Notes: a model not told the origin generated them from the sequence alone. DNA of 25,100 bases from an uncultured Butyricicoccus sp. (GCA_900557315.1 USSI01000004.1:1-25100), one strand, 5' to 3'; counted from the first letter of the stretch, positions 8,511 through 15,904 are shown. Program-made: numbers and translations.

Positions 8511-8553
8511 TGGGAAAAATGTAAAATATAAAAGAAAATTTTTGTGTAAAAAT

Positions 8554-10215
8554 TCAGGCCGCAATGCCGAGCGGGGAGAACAGGATGTAGATGCCGACAG
8601 CGAGAAGCAGGCCGATGATGGACACCACGTGGCGGTATTTCCAGGGCGTCAGATCGACTGCGCCGCAGTCCTGGATTTCGTAGGGCTCGCCGGGACGGTA
8701 CTTGTTCAGCCACCACATGATGAGCAGTTCGATCGGGAACAGCACAGCCATGGCGTACAGGTAGTGGATCGGGTTGTCCGAGCCGGGGTAGCAGGGCTTC
8801 AGCAGCAGGAAGGCGCCGTAGCAGACCACGTGGAACACGGTGATGATTTTCGGCATGTATTTCGGGATGCGCTTGAACATGAAGATGCCCAGGATGGTGC
8901 ACAGGACAGGCAGGGATACGAACTGGCTCATGGAGTTGAGGAAGGTCGTAATGCCGCCCGCGTTCATGATAAACGGCGCAATCACGATGGATACGCAGCC
9001 TGCGATCGTGCCATATATCTTACCGACCTTGACGCATTTCACGTCGGACGCCTGCGGGTTGATGGAGGAGCGGTAGAGGTCGAGGGTGAACATGGTCGAG
9101 GCCGAATTGAGAACCGAGTTAAACGAGGACAGGATCGCGCCGAACATAACCGCCGCGAAGAAGCCCATAACCGGCGCCGGGACGATTTCCGCAATCAGTG
9201 CGGGGTAAGCGAAGTCAATCGCCGAGGAACCGGCAGCAGCAAGCTGGTCCTGGATGGCGGGCATGTAGAACGCAATGATGCCGGGGATAACCAGGTACAG
9301 CGGGCCGAGGCACTTGAGGAAGCCGCAGAAGATGGCGCCCTTCTGGCCTTCCTTCAGGCTCTTCGCAGCCAGCGCGCGCTGGACGAACGACTGGTTGGTG
9401 CACCACCAGTACAGGTTGTTGAAGAACATACCGGTGATGATAAGCGGCCACGGAACCTCCGGCTCGGGGGCATCCCAGGCGTTGATGGCGTTGAGCTTGG
9501 CCGGGTCGGCCTCGATGATATAGCGGATGCCGTCCAGGATACCGTCGCCGCCGGTAGCAGCGGAAAGCGCGGCAAAGCCGAGGAACGGTACCATCAGGCC
9601 GCCGATAATCAGCCCGATCCCGTTGATGGTGTCGGACACGGCAACGGCCTTGAGGCCGCCGAAGATGGCATAGCAGCCGCCGATAATGCCGATGACCAGA
9701 CAGAGAATGGCGACGGCAACGAATTTACTCGTACCGAAAATGCCGGAAATATCAAAAATCTGCTCAAATACCACGGCGCCGGAGTACAGGATAACCGGCA
9801 GGTTCAGGATGGAGTACATGATAACGATGACCAGCGAGAACATGGTCTTGGTGCCGCGGCCATAACGTTCTTCCATCAGGGACGGGATGGTCATGGCGCC
9901 CATCTTGAGGAAGCGCGGCAGGAAATAATATGCCAGCACGAGCAGCGTGAACATGGAGCCGACTTCCCAGGCGATCGGGCCCATGTTGGTTTTCCAGCTC
10001 TGGCCGTTCAGGCCGACCAGCTGTTCGGCAGAGAGGTTGGTGAGCAGGAGCGAGCCGGCGATTACGACGCCCGGCAGGCCGCGGCCCGCGAGGAAGTAGC
10101 CTTCCGCGGTATCCAGCTTGTCGTCGCGCGTTTTCCATGCGGAAATAATCGCGACCAGAGCGGTAAACAGGATAAATGATATGCCGATCCATGCGAGCGA
10201 ACTAAAGAAATTCAT
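8554..10215 (-). CDS. Sodium:solute symporter (SSS family, SGLT-like), probable inositol/sugar uptake
   Basis: A 553-residue polytopic membrane protein with about 14 hydrophobic segments, typical of sodium/glucose-type symporters. SGLT-branch landmarks include YFLAGRGLPG near residue 38, SLLLTNLSAEQLVGLNGQ, NLYWWCTNQSFVQRALAAKS (about 275) and GAILSSFNSVLNSASTMFTLD. The last segment corresponds to the TM8 sodium-site region of the family. The ATG at 10215 has AGGGGGA about 6 nt upstream. It stands alone between the iolG1 terminator and the iolG2 promoter. Inositol is the inferred substrate because iolG-type dehydrogenases lie on both sides; other polyols or sugars cannot be excluded. Confidence 0.88.
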   Translation of the reverse strand: MNFFSSLAWIGISFILFTALVAIISAWKTRDDKLDTAEGYFLAGRGLPGVVIAGSLLLTNLSAEQLVGLNGQSWKTNMGPIAWEVGSMFTLLVLAYYFLPRFLKMGAMTIPSLMEERYGRGTKTMFSLVIVIMYSILNLPVILYSGAVVFEQIFDISGIFGTSKFVAVAILCLVIGIIGGCYAIFGGLKAVAVSDTINGIGLIIGGLMVPFLGFAALSAATGGDGILDGIRYIIEADPAKLNAINAWDAPEPEVPWPLIITGMFFNNLYWWCTNQSFVQRALAAKSLKEGQKGAIFCGFLKCLGPLYLVIPGIIAFYMPAIQDQLAAAGSSAIDFAYPALIAEIVPAPVMGFFAAVMFGAILSSFNSVLNSASTMFTLDLYRSSINPQASDVKCVKVGKIYGTIAGCVSIVIAPFIMNAGGITTFLNSMSQFVSLPVLCTILGIFMFKRIPKYMPKIITVFHVVCYGAFLLLKPCYPGSDNPIHYLYAMAVLFPIELLIMWWLNKYRPGEPYEIQDCGAVDLTPWKYRHVVSIIGLLLAVGIYILFSPLGIAA

Positions 10216-10243
10216 AATATCCCCCTAAATTTCGTTTACGGAC

Positions 10244-10273
10244 AATATAGAAAGAAAACCAGGTTTGTGTTCA
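10244..10273 (-). promoter_or_regulatory. Candidate promoter of the symporter gene
   Basis: On the minus strand, TGAACA (10268-10273) and TATATT (10244-10249) are separated by 18 nt. It is weaker than the other promoters in the cluster. The -35 lies within the adjacent operator. Confidence 0.45.
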
Positions 10274-10283
10274 CGTGAACGCC
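10266..10283. promoter_or_regulatory. Probable LacI-family operator, symporter promoter
   Basis: An 18-bp site TGTGTTCACGTGAACGCC with a perfect 12-bp core GTTCACGTGAAC centred on CG. Aligned on the minus strand with the iolG2 operator it gives a shared pattern GCGTTC-w-CG-w-G-m-AC-r-CA. It overlaps the candidate -35 box. Confidence 0.58.
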
Positions 10284-10284
10284 A

Positions 10285-10322
10285 TTTGGCGAAAAACAAT
10301 CCATGCAAACTGGTTCGCCAAA
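10285..10322. repeat. Inverted repeat upstream of the symporter promoter
   Basis: TTTGGCGAA at 10285-10293 and its exact complement TTCGCCAAA at 10314-10322, 20 nt apart. The left arm also takes part in an imperfect dyad CGCC-ATTT-GGCG (10280-10291). It could be a binding site for an activator or a leader hairpin; function unknown. Confidence 0.6.
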
Positions 10323-10771
10323 AGAGAACGGTGCCCCGAATGAGGGGAAATTAGCATGGATTTGTTTTGCTGTAGACAGGATATCACTGTTTTTTCGCAA
10401 ATTCAAGTATGCACACGGAAAAAACGAAATGTGCAGTATTTTTGGTGGAGCTTTCAAAAAAACGCGGAAGATTTTTGTATAATTTTGCAGAGAGGACGTG
10501 GAATGATGCGTGCAAAGCGTGCATTGAAATGTGAGATGTACATAAAAAAACAAGCAGAAACTGCGCGAATTGCCTAAGAATAGAGCGGGAAGCGCACGCG
10601 GGAGAGCGGCTTTTTGATAAAAAGCGTGCATTATACGGGCGTTTTTTTATAAAACCGATAAATCAGATAAATTTTTTGGAGAAATAAACAGGACAGCGGC
10701 TGAGACGGAAAACAATTCGTGGATAAAATAACCAATCTGAAACGGGTCGCCAGGGACGTGAGAAGAAAAAG
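10323..10771. other. AT-rich intergenic stretch without a convincing gene
   Basis: About 450 bp of clearly AT-rich sequence between the symporter promoter and the iolG1 terminator. It holds a forespore-like promoter element (10405-10435, minus). A 12-bp direct repeat AAAGCGTGCATT occurs at 10514 and 10621. On the plus strand a TGnTATAAT-like box near 10477 is followed by AGAGAGGA and an ATG at 10503 opening a 24-codon frame to 10577. That micro-ORF is unsupported beyond these signals. Longer open frames across the stretch have no ribosome binding site and a composition unlike the real genes. Confidence 0.5.
10405..10435 (-). promoter_or_regulatory. Forespore-sigma-like promoter element upstream of the symporter
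   Basis: On the minus strand: TGCACA (10430-10435), 18 nt, CATACTT (10405-10411). The surrounding 39 nt (10404-10442) match the spoIIQ-like gene promoter (20693-20731) at about 30 of 39 positions with no gaps. The -10 is identical; the -35 is a weaker match to the sigma-F/G type. The nearest downstream gene is the symporter, about 190 nt away. Confidence 0.4.
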
Positions 10772-10804
10772 CAGGGCGGCACGGTCAAAAACCGTGCCGC
10801 CCTG
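10772..10804 (-). terminator. Intrinsic terminator of iolG1
   Basis: Perfect 14-bp stem (10772-10785 with 10791-10804) and a 5-nt loop. On the minus strand it is followed by GC and TTTTTCTTCT, a proper U-tract. It ends the single-gene iolG1 transcript. Confidence 0.88.
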
Positions 10805-10869
10805 TTATCATGCAGCGGCTCCGTCTGCAGCCCGGCCGGGCGCAGCGGAAGCAATATCAAGTTGGCGCC

Positions 10870-11895
10870 TTATTCGTCTACCTTGACGTAAACGCCGCCG
10901 TTGCGGCAGGACTCGGTAGCAGCCTTAGCCATCAGAACCGGACGCAGGCCGTCGATCGCGCCGACAGCAACCGGCTTGTCGTTCTGGATCGCGTCAACAA
11001 AGGAGATAACCTGGTCGATGAAGGCCTGGTTGTAGCGCTCGAGGAAGAACCACAGCGGCTTCTCGGAGTGCGCGCCGTCCTTGGTCATAACGGTGGTGGT
11101 GTTGAGCAGGTCGTTCGCGTCGGACGCCATGCCCTTGGAGCCGAAGGCCTCGACACGCTGGTCGTAGCCGTAAACCGCCTGACGGGAGTTGTTGATGACC
11201 GCGATGCAGCCGTTAGCCATCTTCATGGTGACAACAGCGGTGTCAACGTCCGGAATACCGGACTCTTCCTGCAGGTTCGGGTTGACCAGGCAGGAGCCGA
11301 CAGCGGAGATCTCGACTGCTTCGGAACCGGTGACATAGCGGACCATGTCGAAGTCGTGGATCATCATGTCGTAGAAGATACCGCCGGAAACCGCAACATA
11401 GGATGCCGGGGGCGGCTCCGGGTCACGGGAGGAAACGATGACGATGTGCGGATCGCCGATCGTGCCGTTCTTGACAGCGTCAGCCACAGCCTTGTGGTTG
11501 TGGTCGAAGCGGCGGTTGAAGCCAACCTGGAACTTGACGCCCTTCTCTTCTACGAGAGCGAGCAGCTTCTTGATCTTTTCGATATCATAGTCGATCGGCT
11601 TCTCGCAGAATACGTGCTTGCCGGCCTGGACAGCCGCCATGGATACGTCGCAGTGCGTGTCGGTCGAGGAGCAGACGAAGACAACGTCTACTTCCGGGTT
11701 GTTGATGATGTCCATAAAGTCAGTGGAGGCGTTGGTGATGCCGCGCTCTGCCAGCCACTCGCGCGCGCCGGACTTGTCCAGCATCGGGTCGGCGACTGCA
11801 ACGACCTGCACGCCGGGAACGCTGTTAATCAGGTTGTTGATGTGCAGCTTGCCGATACGGCCGCAGCCAACTACGCCAATTTTCAAGATGCCCAT
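10870..11895 (-). CDS. iolG: Inositol 2-dehydrogenase (Gfo/Idh/MocA family, IolG)
   Basis: About 341 residues. NAD-dependent oxidation of myo-inositol to 2-keto-myo-inositol is the known IolG reaction. Visible features are the Rossmann motif IGVVGCGRIGKLH, catalytic K99 in CEKP, QVGFNRRFD, and the D176/H180 pair in FYDMMIHDFDMVRYV. The segment NNSRQAVYGYDQRVEAFGSKG (in part: RQAVYGYDQR) is highly characteristic of inositol dehydrogenases. The ATG at 11895 is chosen because AAGGAGAGG lies just upstream and the protein then starts at GILKIGVVG; the ATG at 11916 would put that site inside the gene. It is a monocistronic unit with a strong promoter, divergent from the LacI-type regulator. Confidence 0.88.
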   Translation of the reverse strand: MGILKIGVVGCGRIGKLHINNLINSVPGVQVVAVADPMLDKSGAREWLAERGITNASTDFMDIINNPEVDVVFVCSSTDTHCDVSMAAVQAGKHVFCEKPIDYDIEKIKKLLALVEEKGVKFQVGFNRRFDHNHKAVADAVKNGTIGDPHIVIVSSRDPEPPPASYVAVSGGIFYDMMIHDFDMVRYVTGSEAVEISAVGSCLVNPNLQEESGIPDVDTAVVTMKMANGCIAVINNSRQAVYGYDQRVEAFGSKGMASDANDLLNTTTVMTKDGAHSEKPLWFFLERYNQAFIDQVISFVDAIQNDKPVAVGAIDGLRPVLMAKAATESCRNGGVYVKVDE

Positions 11896-11927
11896 TTGTA
11901 ATCCTCTCCTTTTCATAAGGTAACTCT

Positions 11928-11956
11928 ATTATAAACCTGACGGGGGGAGGCATCAA
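11928..11956 (-). promoter_or_regulatory. Sigma-A promoter of iolG1
   Basis: On the minus strand: -35 TTGATG (11951-11956), 17-nt spacer, consensus -10 TATAAT (11928-11933). No copy of the 18-bp central-CG palindrome is evident here; two GTGCGC direct repeats lie just upstream. Confidence 0.8.
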
Positions 11957-12049
11957 GAGCGCACGGGCAATTTCGGCGCACCGCCCAAATTAGATGAAAC
12001 GGATTGGTGAAAATAACGCTGTGGATGGCGCATAGGCGTGCAAAAAAGG

Positions 12050-12079
12050 TGTGCATTGTGCATAAAAAATAAATGCACA
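12050..12079. repeat. TGTGCAT dyad between iolG1 and lacI promoters
   Basis: Tandem TGTGCAT at 12050-12056 and 12057-12063, then the complement ATGCACA at 12073-12079, giving a 23-bp dyad with a 9-nt AT-rich centre. It sits between the two divergent promoters and is a candidate regulator site, though it lacks the central CG of the other operators. Confidence 0.55.
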
Positions 12080-12127
12080 GGAGAATGCAACAAATCTGAC
12101 GGAGGTGTCTAAATTGTATGTAATCGC

Positions 12128-12156
12128 TTGTGCGGGCAAATCCGCTGTGCTAAAAT
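12128..12156 (+). promoter_or_regulatory. Sigma-A promoter of the LacI-type regulator
   Basis: -35 TTGTGC (12128-12133), 17-nt spacer, -10 TAAAAT (12151-12156). The predicted transcript starts near 12163, immediately before a hairpin. Confidence 0.65.
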
Positions 12157-12165
12157 GAACAATGT

Positions 12166-12185
12166 ATTGCGGCATCAGCCGCAAT
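12166..12185 (+). promoter_or_regulatory. Leader hairpin or operator at the lacI transcription start
   Basis: A perfect 8-bp inverted repeat ATTGCGGC-ATCA-GCCGCAAT begins within a few nucleotides of the predicted transcript start. It could be an mRNA 5' stabilising hairpin or an autoregulatory operator covering the start site. Confidence 0.6.
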
Positions 12186-12209
12186 AGGACGAGTAAAGGG
12201 GTAGTGGTC

Positions 12210-13232
12210 ATGAAGGTAACTGCACAGTGGATTGCAGAACAGTGCGGTGTGTCGCGGGGGACGGTGGATCGTGTGGTAAACGGCCGTCCAAACGTCGCGC
12301 CCGAGGTGCGCGAACGTGTGCAGAAGGTCATCAATGAATACGGGTACAAAACGCCCGCCCAGCGGCAGGCGGCCCGCGCGGGCCGGAGCGCCTATCGGAT
12401 CGGGGTGATCCTGCCGAGCTGGGATGCGTTTTTTATCCGCCAGATGCGGGAGGGCATCCGCGTTGCGCTGCACAACCGCGGCCTGACCAATGTGAATGTG
12501 TTGGTGGAGGAGCTGAAAAACCGCTCGCACCGCTCGTACTTTGAGGCAATCGAACGCCTGGAGGAACGGGGCATCGACGGGCTGATCGTTACCGCGCCGG
12601 ACACAATCGCCATGACCGAAGAGATAGACCGGCTGGTCGCTGCGGGCATCCCGGTAGTGACCTGCGACTCGGATGTGCGGCAGAGCCGGAGGCTGTACCA
12701 CATCGGGCAGGACATGGTCAAATCCGGCCGGATCGCGGCCGGGCTGCTGGCGCCCTATGTGGCGGATGCGGAAGTGCTGGTCGTCACCGGCAACCGGGAG
12801 TTCACGGCGCACGGTATGCGCGTGCGCGGCTTTCTCGACCGTATGCATGAGATTTTCGGCAACCGCGTCACGGTGCACGTGATCGAGAGCGTGGAGCAGT
12901 ATGAACTGACCTACGACGGTGTGCTGCAGCAGGTGCGGCATAACCCGCGCCTGCGCGGCATTTACATGGCCAACGAGTCCGTGCGCGGCTGCATGGACGC
13001 GCTGGATCGCGCCAAGCCTGCACGCCGGATCCATGTGGTGTGCCACGACCTGACGCCTTATGCCCGACAGTATCTGGAAGAGGGGCGGCTGGATTTTATC
13101 GTGGACCAGGACTTTTCTGCGCAGACCACGCGCGCCATCGAGGTGCTTGCCCGCACCCTGCGGACGGGGGAGCCGCCGCGGCAGGATATCGAGTACATCC
13201 ACACCAGTATTATCACACGCGAGCTGCTGTAA
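12210..13232 (+). CDS. LacI-family transcriptional regulator with sugar-binding (RbsB-like) effector domain
   Basis: About 340 residues. The N-terminal helix-turn-helix is clear: VTAQWIAEQCGVSRGTVDRV (3-22), followed by NGRPNVAPEVRERVQKVINE and a hinge region to about residue 60. The remainder is a type-1 periplasmic-binding-protein fold (RIGVILPSWDAFFIRQMREG onward) that would bind the sugar or polyol effector. The ATG at 12210 is chosen: AAAGGGG lies 8 nt upstream and the HTH begins normally; an ATG at 12162 falls inside the leader hairpin. It is divergent from iolG1 and is the natural candidate to read the paired operators at iolG2 and the symporter. No terminator separates it from the export genes that start 25 nt later. 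Confidence 0.9.
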   Translation: MKVTAQWIAEQCGVSRGTVDRVVNGRPNVAPEVRERVQKVINEYGYKTPAQRQAARAGRSAYRIGVILPSWDAFFIRQMREGIRVALHNRGLTNVNVLVEELKNRSHRSYFEAIERLEERGIDGLIVTAPDTIAMTEEIDRLVAAGIPVVTCDSDVRQSRRLYHIGQDMVKSGRIAAGLLAPYVADAEVLVVTGNREFTAHGMRVRGFLDRMHEIFGNRVTVHVIESVEQYELTYDGVLQQVRHNPRLRGIYMANESVRGCMDALDRAKPARRIHVVCHDLTPYARQYLEEGRLDFIVDQDFSAQTTRAIEVLARTLRTGEPPRQDIEYIHTSIITRELL

Positions 13233-13257
13233 GCAGCGGGAGGAGAAGGACAGAACC

Positions 13258-14586
13258 ATGAAACGGAAAACCATCCGCGCGCTGCTGGCCGGCGTGCTGT
13301 GTGCGCTTTCGGTTGTGCCTGCGGGCGCCGTGCGCGTTTCGGATATCGCAGGGCTTGGCGCGCTTGCGGCCGCCTCGGCGGTGGGCGGTGCGCTGCAGGA
13401 AGAGGGCATCGCCACAGCGCCGCCCGTGCAGGACGAACAGGAGGTTTCGTTCCGCCGGCTGGAGGACATCGTCCGCGCCAACAACCAGACGATCAAAAGC
13501 TTTGAACTGACGCTTGACGGCATTGAGAATACCGACGTCAGCTCGCAGTTCTTCAACCAGTACCTGCAGTACGACGCACAGCGCGCCCAGTATGAGGCGC
13601 AGGCGGCGATCTACCAGCAGTGCATTGACGAATTGCAGGGCGTGGGCGAATCCAGCCCCGCCATTGACGCGCAGATCAGGGTTGCGCAGATGAACCTGCA
13701 GATGTGCAACCAGAGCATTGCGGCGATCGACGCGGTGATCGACAGCCTGGACGACGCGCAGGAGGATGCGGAGAACGAGCTGGATGAAACCTATGCGACG
13801 ACCGAAAAGCAGCTGGAAAACGCGGCGAACCAGATCGTTGTCGGCGCGCAGACCGCATACGCCGGCATCATCACCATCCGGGAAGGCATCGAGACGCTCG
13901 ACCGCAACCTTGCCGCGCTCGACCGCAATATCGAGACCGTGGAAAAGCAGGTGGAGATCGGCATGGCGTCCGACCTGACGCTGGAAAACCTGCGCCAGAC
14001 CCGCCGCACCGCGGCCGCCCAGCGCGAGACGCTGCTCAAGCAGCAGGAGGCGACGGAAAACCAGCTGTCCCTGCTGTGCGGCAACACGGCGGAAACCACC
14101 GTCGTCCCGTCCTCTCTGCCCACGGTGACCAGCAGCCAGCTTTCCGCCATGGACTATGACAAGGACCTGGAGGAGGCGCTCGATAACAGCTATGCGATCT
14201 GGTCCGCGCGGGACGAGGCGCTCAAGGCGTCCGACGATTACGCGGACGACGTGACTTCAACTGACGATGCATATGAGGCAGCGAAGCTGAATCTGGAATA
14301 TACAGAGGAGAGCGTGAACAACTCGTTCCGCCAGCTTTATCTGGACGTGCAGGACAAAAAAAGGCTGCTGGATGAGGCGCAGGCCGCATATGATACGGAA
14401 AAGAGGAATTTTGACGTGGATGCGCTGCAGTATGAGCGCGGCATGATATCCCGGAACGAATATCTGACCGCACAGGACGACCTTGCAGCGCAGGAGGACG
14501 CGGTTCGCACCGCAGAACACGACCTGTTTACCGCCTATAACACCTATGACTGGGCGAAACGGGGCTACATCGCCAGCGCGGCCTGA
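13258..14586 (+). CDS. TolC-like coiled-coil export protein (OMF superfamily) with signal peptide
   Basis: About 442 residues, with a Sec-type signal peptide (MKRKTIRALLAGVLCALSVV onward) and then mostly long helices in two halves, as in the TolC/outer-membrane-factor repeat. The second half, from about residue 330, contains AYEAAKLNLEYTEESVNNSF and ALQYERGMISRNEYLTAQDD, typical of TolC helices. The stretches where TolC proteins usually carry beta-barrel strands appear helical and Asp/Gln-rich here. GGGAGGAGAAGG precedes the ATG, 25 nt after lacI. It heads an operon with an HlyD-type protein and an RND permease. In a cell without an outer membrane it would act as a cell-surface extension of the pump rather than an outer-membrane channel; that is inference. 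Confidence 0.75.
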   Translation: MKRKTIRALLAGVLCALSVVPAGAVRVSDIAGLGALAAASAVGGALQEEGIATAPPVQDEQEVSFRRLEDIVRANNQTIKSFELTLDGIENTDVSSQFFNQYLQYDAQRAQYEAQAAIYQQCIDELQGVGESSPAIDAQIRVAQMNLQMCNQSIAAIDAVIDSLDDAQEDAENELDETYATTEKQLENAANQIVVGAQTAYAGIITIREGIETLDRNLAALDRNIETVEKQVEIGMASDLTLENLRQTRRTAAAQRETLLKQQEATENQLSLLCGNTAETTVVPSSLPTVTSSQLSAMDYDKDLEEALDNSYAIWSARDEALKASDDYADDVTSTDDAYEAAKLNLEYTEESVNNSFRQLYLDVQDKKRLLDEAQAAYDTEKRNFDVDALQYERGMISRNEYLTAQDDLAAQEDAVRTAEHDLFTAYNTYDWAKRGYIASAA

Positions 14587-14619
14587 CGCGCCGGCGCAAT
14601 TCACAGCAGGAGGATACCC

Positions 14620-15897
14620 ATGGAAAGAAAACGTATTGCCGCGGCGGTGATGGCGGGCGCGATGCTGTTCTGCGCCGGCTGCAGCGGCCAGGAGGAACAG
14701 GCCACGGAGGAAGCCCCAAGCGGCACCGCGGTCGAGGTGATGGAGGTCACCGCCGCGCCCATGAGCGCGGAATACTCGCTGACCGGCAAAGTGGCTGCGG
14801 TCAACGAAGTGCAGGTGTTCCCGCTGCTTGCGGGACAGGTGTTGACGCTGTCGGTAGAAGAGGGGGACACGGTAAGGCAGGGCCAGACCCTGTTCACCGT
14901 GGACACTTCGACCGTCACCTCGACGATGGGCGCGCTGCAGCAGTCCTACAGCGCGACGAAGGCCGCAACCGACCGCGCGATCGAGTCCGCACAGCTTGGC
15001 GTGGAGCAGGCGCAGATCGGCGTGGACCAGGCACAGCAGGCGGTGGACAATGCCGAGGCGCTGCTTGAGGTCGGCGCGGCGGCGGAGCAGGATGTAACGC
15101 AGGCGCGGCAGGGGCTGCAGCAGGCGCAGGCCGCGCTGTCGCAGGCGCAGGCCGGCGTGGCGCAGGCCGAGGCGCAGCAGTCCGCGTCCCTTGCGCAGAT
15201 CCAGGCTTCGATGGACCAGATCACGACGCAGGCCGAGCTGGGCACGGTCACCGCGCCCTGCGCGGGCACCGTGACGGCAGTCAACCTGGTGCGCGGCGGC
15301 ATGGCGTCGTCCGCCCAGCCGGCGGTCGTGATCGCGGAGAACGGCACGGTTGAGGTGCAGGCTTCCGTGGCGGAGGATGTGTATGTCAATATCAGCGAGG
15401 GCGACGAAGCCGGGGTGATGGTTTCGTCCGTGTCGGACGAGATGATTCAGGGCAAAATCTCCTCGATGCCTGCGGCGGCCAACGCGCAGACCAGCCTCTA
15501 TGATGTTTCGGTGTCGCTCCCCTCGGACGTCAAGCCGCCGATCGGCGCGTTTGCAACCGTCACCTTCTATACCGACCGCCGCGACAACACGCTGTCCGTC
15601 CCGACGGAAGCGATCCTGACCGGCGCGAACGACGAGCAGTATGTGTTTGTCGTGGATACCTATGCCGAGGGCGATACTGCGGTGCGTATTACGGTTGAGA
15701 CCGGGCTGGTCAACAGCACGGACACCGAGATCGTGTCCGGCCTTGCCGAGGGGGACCGCGTGGTCATCAAGGGGCAGTCCTACCTGTCGGACGGCGCGGC
15801 GGTGCGCATCGTGACGGGCGGGGACAACCTGCCGGCAGATACGGAAACGGCGTCCGCTGCGGCGGATACCGCGTCCGCTGCGGACGGGGAGGGCTGA
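14620..15897 (+). CDS. RND efflux periplasmic-adaptor-type (HlyD/MFP) lipoprotein
   Basis: About 425 residues. The N-terminus has a hydrophobic signal ending FCAGC21, a lipobox-like site with an unusual residue at -3. Next comes a barrel-sandwich (lipoyl-like) half, AAVNEVQVFPLLAGQVLTLS with VEEGDTVRQGQTLF, then a long Gln/Ala-rich coiled coil (about 105-205). The second lipoyl half follows (GTVTAPCAGTVTAVNLVRGG), then beta-barrel and membrane-proximal domains (VPTEAILTGANDEQYVFVVD). An Ala-rich tail closes the protein. A GGAGGAT ribosome binding site precedes the ATG. It links the TolC-like protein to the RND permease encoded 7 nt downstream. Confidence 0.9.
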   Translation: MERKRIAAAVMAGAMLFCAGCSGQEEQATEEAPSGTAVEVMEVTAAPMSAEYSLTGKVAAVNEVQVFPLLAGQVLTLSVEEGDTVRQGQTLFTVDTSTVTSTMGALQQSYSATKAATDRAIESAQLGVEQAQIGVDQAQQAVDNAEALLEVGAAAEQDVTQARQGLQQAQAALSQAQAGVAQAEAQQSASLAQIQASMDQITTQAELGTVTAPCAGTVTAVNLVRGGMASSAQPAVVIAENGTVEVQASVAEDVYVNISEGDEAGVMVSSVSDEMIQGKISSMPAAANAQTSLYDVSVSLPSDVKPPIGAFATVTFYTDRRDNTLSVPTEAILTGANDEQYVFVVDTYAEGDTAVRITVETGLVNSTDTEIVSGLAEGDRVVIKGQSYLSDGAAVRIVTGGDNLPADTETASAAADTASAADGEG

Positions 15898-15904
15898 ATC
15901 CCCT

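Noticed and set aside
8534..8553. TTTTTGTGTAAAAA motif shared by 8537, 10470 (variant) and 22491
   Set aside because: It consists mainly of A and T runs that are expected in these AT-rich spacers; similarity is not convincing without statistics.
7516..10179. 887-codon plus-strand open frame opposite iolG2 and the symporter
   Set aside because: It is antisense to two well-recognised genes, its Asp/Arg/Val/His-rich composition is typical of reverse-frame shadows, and no family motif is visible.
10236..10631. 131-codon minus-strand frame in the symporter upstream region
   Set aside because: No ribosome binding site, Phe/Cys/Ser-rich random-like composition, and it overlaps the symporter promoter and operators.
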